A stretch of DNA of 64,000 nucleotides from Siphonodentalium dalli (taxonomy: Eukaryota > Mollusca > Scaphopoda > Gadilida > Siphonodentaliidae), in contig CP136065.1 of NCBI GenBank assembly GCA_032622095.1, forward strand, positions 55,979,949 to 56,043,948, in the 5' to 3' direction. Under the pieces are notes generated by a model. That model was not told where the DNA came from, did not search any database, and worked only from the letters and a program-made list of their open reading frames with translations. Position 1 is the first letter of the stretch, and the number at the start of each line of letters is the position of its first letter. Shown here in pieces: positions 10,430 to 21,941 of the stretch. Both the position numbers and the translations under genes were made by a program.

Positions 10430-10856
10430 GTCGGTATTGGAAAGGATATATATCTAATGAAGGCTATTTATTTTTTTATACGTTCGTTTGGAAAAAAACA
10501 ACGTATTATGTTATTGGTCTGTCCATCCGTTCATTTGTCTGTCTGTCCATCCGCTTTTTTCGTTTCCGGATGATAACTTTAGTAAGTCCGAAAACTGAAT
10601 GGACTGAAATCTGGACTGAAAATATGTGGGTTTACTAACACAAAATACAGGTCAAGTTTGAATATGGGTTCCGCCAGCCAATTCACACCAGAGTTACGGC
10701 CCTTTTTGTTGGAATTCACACTTAATTTTCGTTTCCGGATGATAATTTTAGTAAGTCTGAATTTAATGGAATGAAATTTGGTATGTCAGTTTAGTAGCCC
10801 AACATAGTCTCCAAATTCGGGTTCCGCCAGCCAATTTTCACCTAAGTTATAGCCCA
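10430..10856 (+). repeat. 'Fixed-phrase' repeat array
   Basis: Two units repeat 'tttccggatgataacttta', 'gaatgaaatttggtatgt' and 'gggttccgccagccaattc'. A similar array lies at 17515-18000. Confidence 0.6.
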
Positions 10857-11202
10857 ATCACCAAATTCACCCTCTGGGGACCTCATTCTGCATGACCTCA
10901 TCTGCTATGGGAGACATAGACTCAGATTGAAGTTCCCAAATTGTGAATATTGTGATGAACCTCGATTATGCAATGTGTTGTCTGCCAATTTGGGGATATA
11001 GAGAAACTTAACTAAAAAAGAAATATAATCTATGTGAAGAAGTTTCTATAAAATTTTAGAATAAAGAAACGTTCCAGAGAAGATGAGGCCTAAGCAGAAT
11101 GAGGTCCCCAGAGGTGAATTTAGTGATGCTGACCTGCTATGCTAAATTTGCTATCTGGGGGACCTCATTCTGCAAATGACAGGCACACTAAACTCAGGCG
11201 TG
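10857..11202. mobile_element. hAT-like MITE family C, copy 4, left end lost
   Basis: Begins inside the first hairpin (atcaccaaattcaccctctg), then has the full spacer, the second hairpin and the right end CACTAAACTCAGGCGTG. Confidence 0.78.
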
Positions 11203-11654
11203 CAGGGGTGTGAATTATGACGAGTGGGTTACCAGAAACATCACTATATTTTAGGCCTAAAATGATGGATGCACGAGTGTGTCTTGTATCCACTGACAGA
11301 TATTCTTGAAGCATGTGCTAACATGCACACATCATTTCATCACGATAATCTCTTCATGTTTCTGTTTGTAGTATTTACCCACAGCTTTGTAGACGCTTTA
11401 TGCTGTTTATTTTACCTCATTGGCTCGTTTAGTAGACAATATTGCATGAAATGGTTTTGCCGTTTGTTTTGCAATCGAGATGAGTCTTTAGCTTTCTACC
11501 ACCTATTTTTCTGTGCTATGCCAGTAGTGCACGTCGTAGATAGCTGACATTGAGTATGTAATAGATGGCAAGAATTAGTTTGATAGTTAGTTAGCATCTA
11601 AGTCTTATAATACTTGTGTTTTCATATTCAGCTGTACCCATACTCTCATCTTCC

Positions 11655-11960
11655 GAATACAGGCCTTTAAATTCCCCAAAATTTAAACCGGAAAAGGGTT
11701 TACCCAAAATATTAAACTGGGCCAAAATTTCAATTTGTGTAGATGAGGACATGCCTTCCTCATGTTTATGAATATAAATGTGAAACCATTTTTGTTAAGG
11801 TTTCTTGAAGCAGGAGTTGAAACATCAGAAGCGAAGAAATTACTTCTTTTGATATCAATTTTCAAATTTCCCCCAACCTGGCTTGGCTGCGGTCTGCTGC
11901 TAATCCTCGCCACTCAAGATTTTTGTGTTGAATGGGTCATAGTGAATCACTCTCCGCAAA
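11655..11960 (+). repeat. Dispersed repeat J, copy 1
   Basis: Shares 'aggcctttaaatt', 'ttccttgaagcaggaactga'-like and 'gatgccaaatttacaaat'-like blocks with 16975-17200. Its tail 'cctcgccactcaagattt' recurs at 12904. Confidence 0.55.
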
Positions 11961-12265
11961 AAAATCGCCACGATGTTGAGAGTTTTGCACACTCTTTACA
12001 TGCTGTATACATGTATAAACAAATGCTCGGTTCACACAAAGTGTGTCTTGATGATAATATCGCATTCATACTATCATTATAATTATACTATTTAGTATAT
12101 TTTTGAGAAAATTCATTATTTGGCAACTTTTATTTCTAAATTATTACCTACAACCAAGGCCATGAGTGCTTTTAGTTCCTGTTATTAATGTTATCCAAGC
12201 ATGTGTCCCTTAATGGTTATTAGCCTTCATTATTATTTGGTAGGTGAATGTAGGTGCATTCAATG

Positions 12266-12484
12266 TACAGTAATGTCCATTGAATGCTCAACCCCTAAAC
12301 CACAGCAGAATTATGGGAAATTTTTCAGGATTTAGTCGGAAATATGGCTTGTTGCCATTCATCGGAAAGCTGTCGGTGAGAGCTTTACAATGAATGGCAA
12401 CAAGCCATATTTCTGACTAAATCCTGAAAAATTACCCATAATTTTGCTGTGGTTAAAGGGTCATATACTTCGGGCATTATTGTA
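12266..12484. mobile_element. Palindromic MITE family B, copy 4
   Basis: Full-length with diverged termini (cagtaatgtccattgaatgc on the left). The centre is 'gctgtcggtgagagc'. Confidence 0.87.
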
Positions 12485-12503
12485 TGCAACACATTAGTAT
12501 TCC

Positions 12504-12610
12504 TTAACTCTTTCTTTACTAAATCTCCCATCATTTATAAAAGTTTAAATTGGGATTGTCCATTATTCATCTGGAGTGATATTAAGGTAATATACGCAGA
12601 CAACAGATAA
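12504..12610. repeat. Family G repeat fragment
   Basis: TTAACTCTTTCTTTACTAAA followed by 'gggattgtccattattcatctgg' and 'cagacaacagataaca' in the same order as the other G copies; degenerate at the right. Confidence 0.5.
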
Positions 12611-13317
12611 CAGTGTAGAAGGAATCCTAATCCTAGCATATTGAACATTAAAATATTAGAATATTAAAATATAGACAGATTTTGTTCTTATACCAATCAT
12701 AAATATCGCATAAATAGCATATCATTGTTATTGTCAAGATTGTATGCATTGTCAGTAAATAATAGCCATATTATGATACATTACAGTGCATAAAGAGTGT
12801 GCAATATGCAAAACACTCAACACCGGGGAGACCCCTACCAAAGGAACTTTAGTTAAAATTGACACCATATTGTTTACAACATACTGATATAGCACTCTCT
12901 ATTCCTCGCCACTCAAGATTTCTGAGTTTTTTTATGGGTCACGGTGAATCACTCTCCCGAGAACTTGTTTAGCTTATTATCTAAACATTTCATAAGGGAA
13001 CCACCGTACATGAGTATTTATAAGTTATTAGTATTTAGTTAAAAAATAGGGTTTAATGTAAAAAATTTCTTTCAATTCCTTAAACTATCCATAACGTAGA
13101 TTTTCTTTCTATATTCTATTTTCATTGAAATATGTTGTAAATAAATATTACATGTAATTTAACTACTTGTTTTTGTAGAGAAAATAATCTTCATTGATTT
13201 TGTTTCATAATGTATTGAAAATCAATGGTTATGTATTAATGAAGGCCCTATCATTTTATTAATGACTGTCTTCATCAAACAGATACAAATAACATAATTT
13301 ATCACAAGGTTCTAACT
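12611..13317. other. Intron sequence, nothing identified
   Basis: AT-rich, with the 'cctcgccactcaagattt' fragment of repeat J at 12904-12960 only. Confidence 0.5.
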
Positions 13318-13524
13318 CCAGAAATGCCATGCCCTAGGTAATCGACTCCTTAAACACAGCAGAATTATGGGTAACTTTTCAGGATTTAGTTGGAAATATG
13401 GCTTGTTGCCGTTCATCGGAACCTTGTCGATGAATGGCAACAAGCCATATTTCCGACTAAATCATGAAAAGTTGCCCATAATTCTGCAGTGTTTAAGGAT
13501 TCGATTACTTAGGGCATTACTGTA
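13318..13524. mobile_element. Palindromic MITE family B, copy 5
   Basis: The left terminus is eroded (agaaatgccatgcccta) and the right is intact with TA. The arms retain 'ggaaatatggcttgttgcc' and its complement. Confidence 0.85.
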
Positions 13525-14359
13525 CCACTGGAGACCAGACAAGAAAGTGGCAGAACAAGACTCTGTCCAGTCACATGACAGACCGTAATGGTAATAATAT
13601 AAGAAAATGAAATATATTGTTAAAACCATCATATTCCTAGAATATTTCACTTCAGTGTTGGTTGACCAAATATGGTTGATCCATATATCAATATATATGG
13701 AATTATTATTAGCCTATAATATTACGATTGTTCTAACATTAGATTTTATTTTATGTTGTTTATTGCATTTCTGGCCACATTTTGGGGACCTGTGGAAATT
13801 CTCATTTCGAAGAGTTAAGAACCTTGTCTTATATACATGTACTTTTAGTGTCGTGACTAATTTTGCGCCAGGGAAATGTGGAATTAAAATGAGTGGTAGT
13901 TCCTGAATCTCTGAAATGTGCCTGCCAACTATTTGGAGTTAACATGTCAAACAAATTAGTTATAAAATAGAAATTACAATTTTATTGCAAAACAATGAGC
14001 ATAATGAGCTTTTCTTTAACTTAATTTATAATTGAACCCCTCTTTAATACGCTGCCAAATTGTGATAATTTGCTCAAGAAATTGTCACTCTATCTTAGCT
14101 GTTCTATCTATTGGTGCATTTTTACATTACTTTAGCGTTCCAGCTTTCCTGCTGAGCAGCAATGCAGATGCATCAAAGTAATTAAAATGGTACTGCACTT
14201 CAATTTAAGTAAATTTCATGAGAACAATCATGACATTTTCTTGGTTTTGGAAAAAAATTCATGTCAGTTCCTTTCTACGTTTAAGTCTATATTAATCTTC
14301 ACTAGTTGTGGGCAGCATTGCTGTATAATAAAACGTTATTTTTTCGAAATATATATAGA
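13525..14359. other. Intron sequence, nothing identified
   Basis: AT-rich. The frame at 13607-13906 (99 codons) is hydrophobic, low in complexity and unrecognised. Confidence 0.5.
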
Positions 14360-14506
14360 GGATCTACAACGAGTCCCCAGTTTATAGCGCAATTTACAAA
14401 ACAAGTCCAGTAAATTAGGTCTGGACCAAGTTTTGTGAGGTCCAGACTTAATTTACTGGACAAGTTTTGTAAATTCCGCTATAAACTGGGGGAGAGTTGT
14501 AGATTC
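14360..14506. repeat. Isolated palindromic element (147 bp)
   Basis: Arms GGATCTACAACGAGTCCCCAG and the complement of CTGGGGGAGAGTTGTAGATT enclose 'tttatagcgcaatttacaaa' and its complement; the centre is 'ggtctggaccaagttttgtg'. No second copy in the window. It may be a MITE, but the TSD is unclear. Confidence 0.7.
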
Positions 14507-14819
14507 TATTTATTACATGAACCAAAACCTCAATAAAACATTCTTAACTCAACAAATGGGAGGTGAAACTAACATCTGATTCCATAAGGCATGCGATGAT
14601 GTTTCACTTAACTATGCATTGTTTGTCCATGTAAAGAAATAGTCCCAGATAAATAGAGACTCTTTGACATAATTATATAATGCGTATATTTAATGATATA
14701 TCTTTTCAAACTTGTCATTCATTAGAGTTTGTTGAAAACAATCTGTCTCTAGCTTTACTTACATGTAATGAGGAATATAAACAACAATCACCGAAAATTT
14801 GACAGCAAATTAAATTCTC

Positions 14820-15405
14820 ATACTAGTATATCTCAACCATGGGTTATCGGATCTCGATGAAATTGGTATGCAGGTTTGTCATCAGGAAGGCTTTCAAAAG
14901 AGGGTTCATTGACATTTATCTGAATATGTTGAATTTCCATCCGTCCGCTCATATATCTCAGCCATGGGTTATTGGATTCTGTTGACATTTGGTATGGAGG
15001 TTTGGTATCAGGATGGCTTTCAAAAGAGGGTTCAGTTACAGTAATGCCCTAAGTAATCGACTCCTTAAACACAGCAGAATTATGGGTAACTTTTCAGGAT
15101 TTAGTCGGAAATATCTCCCCGAGAGCTTTCCGATGAATGGCAACAAGCCATATTTCCGACTAAATCCTGAAAAGTTACCCATACTGAAAAGTTACCCATA
15201 ATTCTGCTGTGTTTAAGGAGTCGATTACTTAGGGCATTACTGTATGTTGTTTGCATTTTCAGTTCAAGAGTTATCTCTTTTTGTTTATCTGAAAATGTTG
15301 AATTTTGTCCATCCACTTATATATCTTTTTTAATTTGGTTTCCGTCCTGCCCATGTTACAATTTGCAGCATGGGGGTATCCCTGCACCTTAGGTGCAACT
15401 TTTTT
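14820..15405 (+). repeat. 'Fixed-phrase' repeat array, interrupted by B copy 6
   Basis: Two ~125-bp units share 'atctcagccatgggttattg', 'ggctttcaaaagagggttca' and 'tatctgaatatgttgaattt'. The array resumes after the B element and ends with palindrome GCACCTTAGGTGC. Confidence 0.6.
15037..15244. mobile_element. Palindromic MITE family B, copy 6
   Basis: Termini intact with TA. One arm has lost its inner part and the other carries a short tandem duplication of 'ctgaaaagttacccata'. It is inserted in a 'caaaagagggttca' repeat. Confidence 0.87.
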
Positions 15406-15596
15406 TTTTTCAGTAGCTTGTCACCTAATTCTGAGGTATGAGTTATCTCCCCTTTGAAAGCCAACAATACCTATAGTTCAAAAGATATATCTAGTTTAGT
15501 ATACATACAAATCTGTGGACTCAAGGCTTTCAATGTCCAGATGTTAGGATTTTATATTTCTGTGATGTTTGTAAAATTGGTCACCTCAGAGCCATC

Positions 15597-15859
15597 TTAA
15601 CCCTTTCATGACTGTAGCTTCCAGAAAATTTACGAAAACCTTGTGCCAATGCATTCTCTTATATATGCGAGTCTCCCTTAGGGAGCCTCGCATATATAAG
15701 AGAATACATTGGCCTAACACTATTTACTTTTAACTTTTAAGCCAGTGCTGTTTCTTATTTATGCGAGGTTCCCTATGGGAGACTCGCATATATAAGAGAA
15801 TGCACTGGCACAGGATCTTTAATGCTGCACGGGCACAGCTCCCATCATGAAACGGTTAA
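15597..15859 (-). mobile_element. TTAA MITE family D, copy 3
   Basis: TTAA 15597-15600 and 15856-15859; ends CCCTTTCATGACTGTAGC and CTCCCATCATGAAACGG. Two hairpins with TCTCCC/GGGAGC-type apices flank 'cactatttacttttaac'. Confidence 0.88.
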
Positions 15860-16974
15860 TATGAACCCAGCTGCTGCTTTAAATGCTTCCTAACTTCCTG
15901 CATATAATATGGCTTTGTCTCAAATCATTCAGATATGTGCCAAAGAACAAGAAAATGACAATTTGAGGAAAATAACATCATCAATAGTACTTTTAGCTCA
16001 CCACCTGATACAAAGCATCACGTGGAGCAATACTAGTCACTTTTTATTCTTTGTTAATCTGTTTGTTGATCTGTTAGTCTGTCAAGATTTTTTTTCTAAA
16101 TGACTTCTCCTCTAATATTGCCAGTCCCATTGGTCTAAGATTTTCTATGGTTCCCTTGATAAATGAGCTTGGGAGTTCGCTCAAATGTTGGGGGCAGCCA
16201 ATTAACCCTTTGACAACTCATTACTCATTGATGGGTAGTTACTTGATTCCCACCCATTCATTTGTAGAAATCAACAGTAATAACTATAACATTGCGACAT
16301 TATAACATTTTGATCAGATTTGACAAAGTGTTGATACCATTTATCAATATGAGGATATATATATCCATGCATTTGTCTGTCCTAGATTGTTGACTGGATA
16401 ATATCTACAATATATTATTGCTAATTCTTTAAATAAATTAATATTGGGTATGTAAGCATATTAGATAGAGACACATGTTAGGTTCGAATATGGATTTGTT
16501 TCGCCTATTTTTGCCAGATTTTTGGTCATTGTTGAAAGTAGTTACAGTCCCAGCAACTTTGATGATTGTGTTGATTTTGTTTTATTGTGATCTTACGTGT
16601 GGGTATTATCCTATTGCAGCACCTAAGGAACCTTATCATCGCTTTCCAGGTAGTAGAATATGGATTGCTTCTCTACCATGTGTTTATATGCAAGCACTCC
16701 ATTCTTTTATACTAACGGTTTCTTTTCAGTGTTAAGTAAAAGCAATGTCTAGAAATGCGACTAATCCTTTAGCACTTGTCTCCCTATCATATACTTTTGT
16801 ATATCATATACTTTTGTATATCTTGGTTCAGCTTTGCTAATATACAGTAGGACCAAATGATTGTGAGAATTTTAATTGTTGTTTTTATTAACATGTTCAT
16901 TTACATGTAGGTTACCCATATACTGGCAATAGCTCTTCTTAGATTGTTTAATCCTCAGTTATTTATACTAAATT
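15860..16974. other. Intron sequence, nothing identified
   Basis: A TTAACCCTTTGACAACTCATT phrase at 16204 may be a TTAA-element end without a partner. The frame at 16475-16735 is hydrophobic and unrecognised. Short 'atcatatacttttgtat' duplication at 16788. Confidence 0.5.
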
Positions 16975-17200
16975 GCAGGCCTTTAAATTCAAGTCAGAAA
17001 AGGGTGTGCCAAAAATATGGAATTGTACCCCAATTAGCAGATGATTTAGGCATGCTTTTTTTCAGTGAATTTGAATAGAAGAAAAATAATTTTCTAAAAT
17101 TCCTTGAAGCAGGAACTGAGCCACCAAAAGCATTTAAATTCTTTTTTTGATGCCAAATTTACAAATTTTCTCACACCAGGCCAAACCACTGGGCATGGGG
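16975..17200 (+). repeat. Dispersed repeat J, copy 2
   Basis: Diverged copy of 11655-11905 in the same order. Confidence 0.55.
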
Positions 17201-17252
17201 TGTGCATAGACGCGAGACTCTAAAGGCCTGCTTGTTGAAAGATACATGTATA

Positions 17253-17350
17253 TACAGTAATGCCCTACGTAATTGACTCTTTAACTACAGCAGAAATATG
17301 GCTTGTTGCCATTCATAGGAAAGACAAGCCATACTTTGGGCATTACTGTA
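17253..17350. mobile_element. Palindromic MITE family B, copy 7 (98-bp deletion form)
   Basis: Both termini with TA and a short piece of 'aatatggcttgttgccattc' remain; most of both arms is deleted. Confidence 0.8.
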
Positions 17351-17514
17351 TAATATAAAGAATATCCAGGCTCCATCCCATTGTCAATAGAGCTCCTATG
17401 TGTATTTTCTAAGTTTTACATGTATATACCAGAAAATAATGAATTTGAACCTATGAGACCTATCATCTGAGATTCTGATGGGCAGATCGACTTTCAAATG
17501 TGGAAGTTTTACCA

Positions 17515-18000
17515 GGTATTTATACGCTCGTTTAAAAAAAACTGGACACATAAACAGTGTGTATTGGGGCTGACCATTTGTCTGTTCATATTTCGCTTCC
17601 GGATGATAACTTTCAACTAAATTGAATGACATCTGGTATGTAGATTCACTGCCACAAAATACAGGTCAAGTTAAATTTTTGGGTTCAGCTGCCAATAGTT
17701 GATTTTGGGTTCAGTCTACACTTTTTCAGTTTTTATGAGTTTCAATGGACATTTTTTAACTTTGAAATTGAGGTTTTCTTGGTTTCCTTGTGATAACTTT
17801 AGTTAATGTTGACCAAATTGAATGAAATTTGGTATGCAGGTTTGAAACGATAAAGTAGAGGTCAAGTTCGATCTTCAGTTCTGTCCCCACAAGTTAACTA
17901 GAGGTACAGACCTTTATCAGCTTTCAGAAATTCAGGCTTTCTTGGTAACCTTGGTTTCCTGTTAATAACTGCAATTGGGATTGGTTGATCACACCATAAA
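17515..18000 (+). repeat. 'Fixed-phrase' repeat array
   Basis: Repeats of 'ttccggatgataactttc', 'gaatgaaatttggtatgcag' and 'aggtcaagtt'; related to 10430-10856. Confidence 0.55.
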
Positions 18001-18486
18001 ATTTAGTATTTGGCTGAATTGACTCAAAATACAAACTGTGCTTTAATCAGGGATTCAGTAAATGATTACAACAGACATATAGGTCCTTTTTTTACTTGGA
18101 TTTTAAAATTTTATTGGTTTTCGGCTATGGAAGTCTTTTTGATATGCAATTTGAAACAAAACAACGGTCGTATTATGCCACCATGGCATGCAGTGCTCTT
18201 CTTAGTTTTGTTCTGGTGCCAATATTTCATTGATTACTTACGAAGAAAAGTCGTTATGGTTTCCTTACTCATTAACAACATATATTAAGGATCGTTCCTA
18301 AAAATATGCTTTAATGCTTATTTTTGTCATATTATTTGTATATTATAGTATTATATTTTTGTGGGCTCTTTAGGCTAATACCTTCATTGTGAATGTCGTT
18401 AATTGAAATTATGTTTTATTCATTGGCAAGTGAAAATCAACTTGCAAAATTTTGACTAATTTGGTGCCAAATTGGATGAGGCATCT

Positions 18487-18823
18487 TTAACCCTTTCATG
18501 GCAGGAGCTGTGCTGGTGCAGCATTAAAGATCCTGTGCCAGTGCATTCTTTTATATATGCAAGTCTCCCATTGGGAGCCTCACATATATAAGAGAATGCT
18601 CTGTCTTACATAGTCAAGATAAATATTGTTAGGCCAAAGTATTCTCTTTATATATGCGAGTCTCCTTTGGCATAGGGATCCTCACATATATAAGAGAATG
18701 CACTGGCTTACACGGTCAAGGTAAATATTATTAAGCCAATGTGGGAGACTCGTATATATAAGAGAATGCATTGGTACAGAGTTTTCACAAAATTTCAGGA
18801 AGCTCCAGTCATTGAAGGGTTAA
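18487..18823 (+). mobile_element. TTAA MITE family D, copy 4 (extra hairpin)
   Basis: TTAA at 18487-18490 and 18820-18823, with ends CCCTTTCATGGCAGGAGC and CTCCAGTCATTGAAGGG. It holds more hairpin arms than the other copies, as if a hairpin-spacer unit had been duplicated internally ('ggtcaaggtaaatatt' occurs twice). Confidence 0.85.
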
Positions 18824-19401
18824 TTAGTCAGGTAAATTATATCCCCAATATACTCAATCTCAATTGATTGTTGAAGCTAGTGAAATCCCCATGCTTCTTG
18901 CAAGCACAGGTATGCGAACCAGTTTTGGGACATCAGCCCATGCGTTTGCAAATAATTCACTAATGATTCATCATCAACATGAATTGTAAAAAAATTATAT
19001 GATTGAACTATGTATGGTATGATTACTTACAGCTTGGTATGTGTTGGGTTGATGCTATTTTGGACCGAGTCCCATCCTGTTACTCTTCCATAACGGACTT
19101 TACACCCAGAGTTCTGGGTGGGAGTTATCTTGCTTGTATGTATTTGGATTAGGTCAAATGGAAGCTTTGCATATATGAACATAGAGGGCAGCCTTTCCCA
19201 AGCATGATGATATCAAACATGTGTATATCAGAGGTCTGTTAAATGTCAAAGCAACCAGATTTATAAGTAAACAAACCTTGTTTTCCAGAGAATTTTGATT
19301 TGTAGCATTATCAGAAAATGCATGTAAACAATAAATTAAACGATCGTATCATCACTATACCTTTTCTATCACGGTAAATGATATATCATTTTGAAGACTG
19401 A

Positions 19402-19804
19402 TTAACCCTTTACCCAACAAACCGGCCAAAACCGGCCAAATAAAGCTTCAACAGCCTAAAATATCTTCGGTATGTCTCAATAGAACCATACAAATATGGA
19501 TATCATTGGAACCGGCTCCTTGATCACATTGTGATAGTTACAGTTATGCCCTGTGCCAATGCATTCTCTTATATATGCGAGTCGACCATAGGTCGCCTCG
19601 CATATATAAGAGAATGCATTGGCCTAAAATAAAATAAAAATTTAACACTTTTTACCATTTTTTCTTACATTCTTTAACAATTTTATAATTTTTAATGTGT
19701 TAAGCCAATGCATTCTCTTATATATGCGAGGCGACCTATGGTCGACTCGCATTTATATAAGAGAATGCATTGGCACAGGGCCATTCTGTTGGGTAAAGGG
19801 TTAA
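19402..19804 (-). mobile_element. TTAA MITE family A, copy 3, inside a 70-bp duplication
   Basis: Complete element with TTAACCCTTTACCCAACA at the left and TGTTGGGTAAAGGGTTAA at the right, both hairpins intact, in the opposite orientation to copies 1, 2 and 4. The flanks are a 70-bp direct repeat (19336-19405 and 19801-19870) that begins and ends with TTAA and differs at one base. Confidence 0.92.
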
Positions 19805-20268
19805 ACAATCGTATCATCACTATACCTTTTCTATCACGGTAAATGATATATCATTTTGAAGACTGATTAATCGCAAGCATGTCAGATGATTACTCACATT
19901 CAGGGGTTTACATGAATACCTCGCCTCCATGTGTACATGTAGTACGTCTTTTGAATGAAATTTCGTTATAGAAGAGCAACGGGCGAAACTAGGTCCAAAA
20001 CAGCATTATCCCAACCGATATCCCAAGCTGTTGTGGACAGAGAAGATCTTGTCTAGATTACCGTGTTAAGATCGTCATGAATCCCTGTGGCAAAAAAAGA
20101 GATTAATTTCATACACAGAAGTTATCTTTGTAATTGCAACTGCATTGAGTTTGAAGTTGAATGAGTTTTCAAATTTCCACCTGGTATGATGGCAATTTCG
20201 CTCTCCCCCCACCACCTCCCTCTAAACCTAGCACATATATCAGGTCGCTTTATCACAGTACAAATTCT

Positions 20269-20637
20269 GTAACCCTTTCATGATGGGAGCTTTGCTGGTG
20301 CAGCATTAAAGATCCTGTGCCAGCGCATTCTCTTATATATGCGAGTCACCAATAAGCAAGATCACTGAGTCGCAGCTGTATTGGATTCATCCAGCTCCAT
20401 TCCGTGGTTTCAGAGATTCATGATTCATCCAGCCCTGGTTCCTCGGTTTTAGTGCTACATGGAAATGCTGCTCCAGAACTTTGACCTGCAGCACTAAAAC
20501 CACAGGACCGGACCTTGTGGATCCAATATGGTCACGTGTTAGTGACAGGGCATATAGGGAGCCTTCCATATATAAGAGAATGCATTGGCACAGGGTTTTA
20601 CCAAAATTTCTTAAATCTCCAGTCATGGAAGGGTTAA
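20269..20637 (+). mobile_element. TTAA MITE family D, copy 5, interrupted
   Basis: Left end GTAACCCTTTCATGATGGGAG (flank mutated) and right TTAA 20634-20637. The hairpin apex is replaced by about 200 bp (20346-20560) of unrelated sequence that is itself partly palindromic (GGTTTTAGTGCT near 20445, AGCACTAAAACC near 20490). Confidence 0.78.
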
Positions 20638-20733
20638 TTCCAAAGCATGTGTGTGTGTGTGTTTTAGTAGCATTATCAGAGAAAATGTTTGAAATATGTT
20701 AATTAACAGTTTTCTGATTGGCATATTATTAAG

Positions 20734-20921
20734 TACAGTAATGCCCATAATAATGGACTCCTTAACCACTGCAGAATTATGGGTAACTTTTCAGGATTGA
20801 ATCGGAAAAATATGGGTTGTTGCCAATCGAATGGCAACAAGCCATATTTCCAACTAAATCCTGAAAAATTACCCATAATTCTGCTGTGGTTAAGGTGTCG
20901 ATTATTTAGGGCATTACTGTA
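20734..20921. mobile_element. Palindromic MITE family B, copy 8
   Basis: TA 20734 and 20920. The arms are complete except for the centre, which is shortened to 'gttgccaatcgaatggcaac'. Confidence 0.88.
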
Positions 20922-21628
20922 ATGTTAGGGCCCTGCAAATCTATTCAATTCTGTGTGATTCAGTATCTTAATATGTCTCATTCGATTCGATTAAAAATTG
21001 GTTGTCCTTAATATTTTGTCCATTCTTGGCTGTCAAATACATTCCAATACTTTCTTCAGACCCCAAGAAACTTTTTGATTGTGGCACACATTCTGATAAC
21101 GCTGTCACAATTGTAGGGCCCTGTGAATGTATTCAACGAAATTCGGAATCTTGCCCAATTTTATTTGAGATTTGATTCGAAATGAAAATCCCAGATTTGC
21201 AGGGGTCTATTAAAGTAATGTTACAAATATCTTTTCAATAAAATCGTATCTTTGTGGTGGCAATTTATTATCATGATGTCAAGTCTCTGAACACTTTAAA
21301 GCCATACATGGTGTCTGAACTTTTGTTAAACTAATTTTATAGTATTTAACTACAGTTGCAGTTATGAAATGTGGATTTCATTATATTAAGGCAATTTGCA
21401 AATTTTTGCCACCATAATATGTGGACTAAAAGTGTCCGCTAAGTCATTTAATTAATCCTTTCTGTAATAAATAGATTATCCCAATCAGTCATAAAAGTAT
21501 AGATTGCAATAGTCTATTATTCATTTGGAGTTCACGGATAATGAGCAGGTGACAGACACAAAAAGGTAATAAAAGTGAAGGAGGATTCATATTCATCAGC
21601 GAGAAATGTTCAGGTAATAAGTTCAACT

Positions 21629-21852
21629 TTAACCCTTTGAGTGCCAGGGGCCGATCTCATCGGCCCTAAACCTACAAAATAAGTCTGTTAAAGAATATAA
21701 GAATGAATTATTAAAATTGTAAAAAAAAATTGTTAGGCCAATGCATTCTCTTATATATGCGAGGCGACCTATGGTCAACTCGCATATATAAGAGAATGCA
21801 TTGGCACAGGGTATATGGGTTGATACAAAAATTGGATCTGGCACTCAATTAT
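21629..21852 (+). mobile_element. TTAA MITE family E/F-like, copy 2, carrying the A-type hairpin
   Basis: Starts TTAACCCTTTGAGTGCCAGG and ends 'ttggatctggcactcaatta'. It contains one complete A-type hairpin (about 21735-21803, apex GCGACC/GGTCAA). Its left 38 bp, including palindrome GGGCCGAT-ctc-ATCGGCCC, closely match the right end of the 62111-63305 element. Confidence 0.82.
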
Positions 21853-21941
21853 TATTATTGTTTATTGACCTCCAAGTATGAAGAGCATATATACATATCA
21901 GTTACAGAAAATATGTGGTAACGAGACCATTGTAAGTGGAC

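Noticed and set aside
19029-19140. Minus-strand open segment ending at a GTAAGT donor
   Set aside because: No convincing acceptor or family resemblance, and it contains a palindrome (ACCCAGAactCTGGGT) typical of repeats here.
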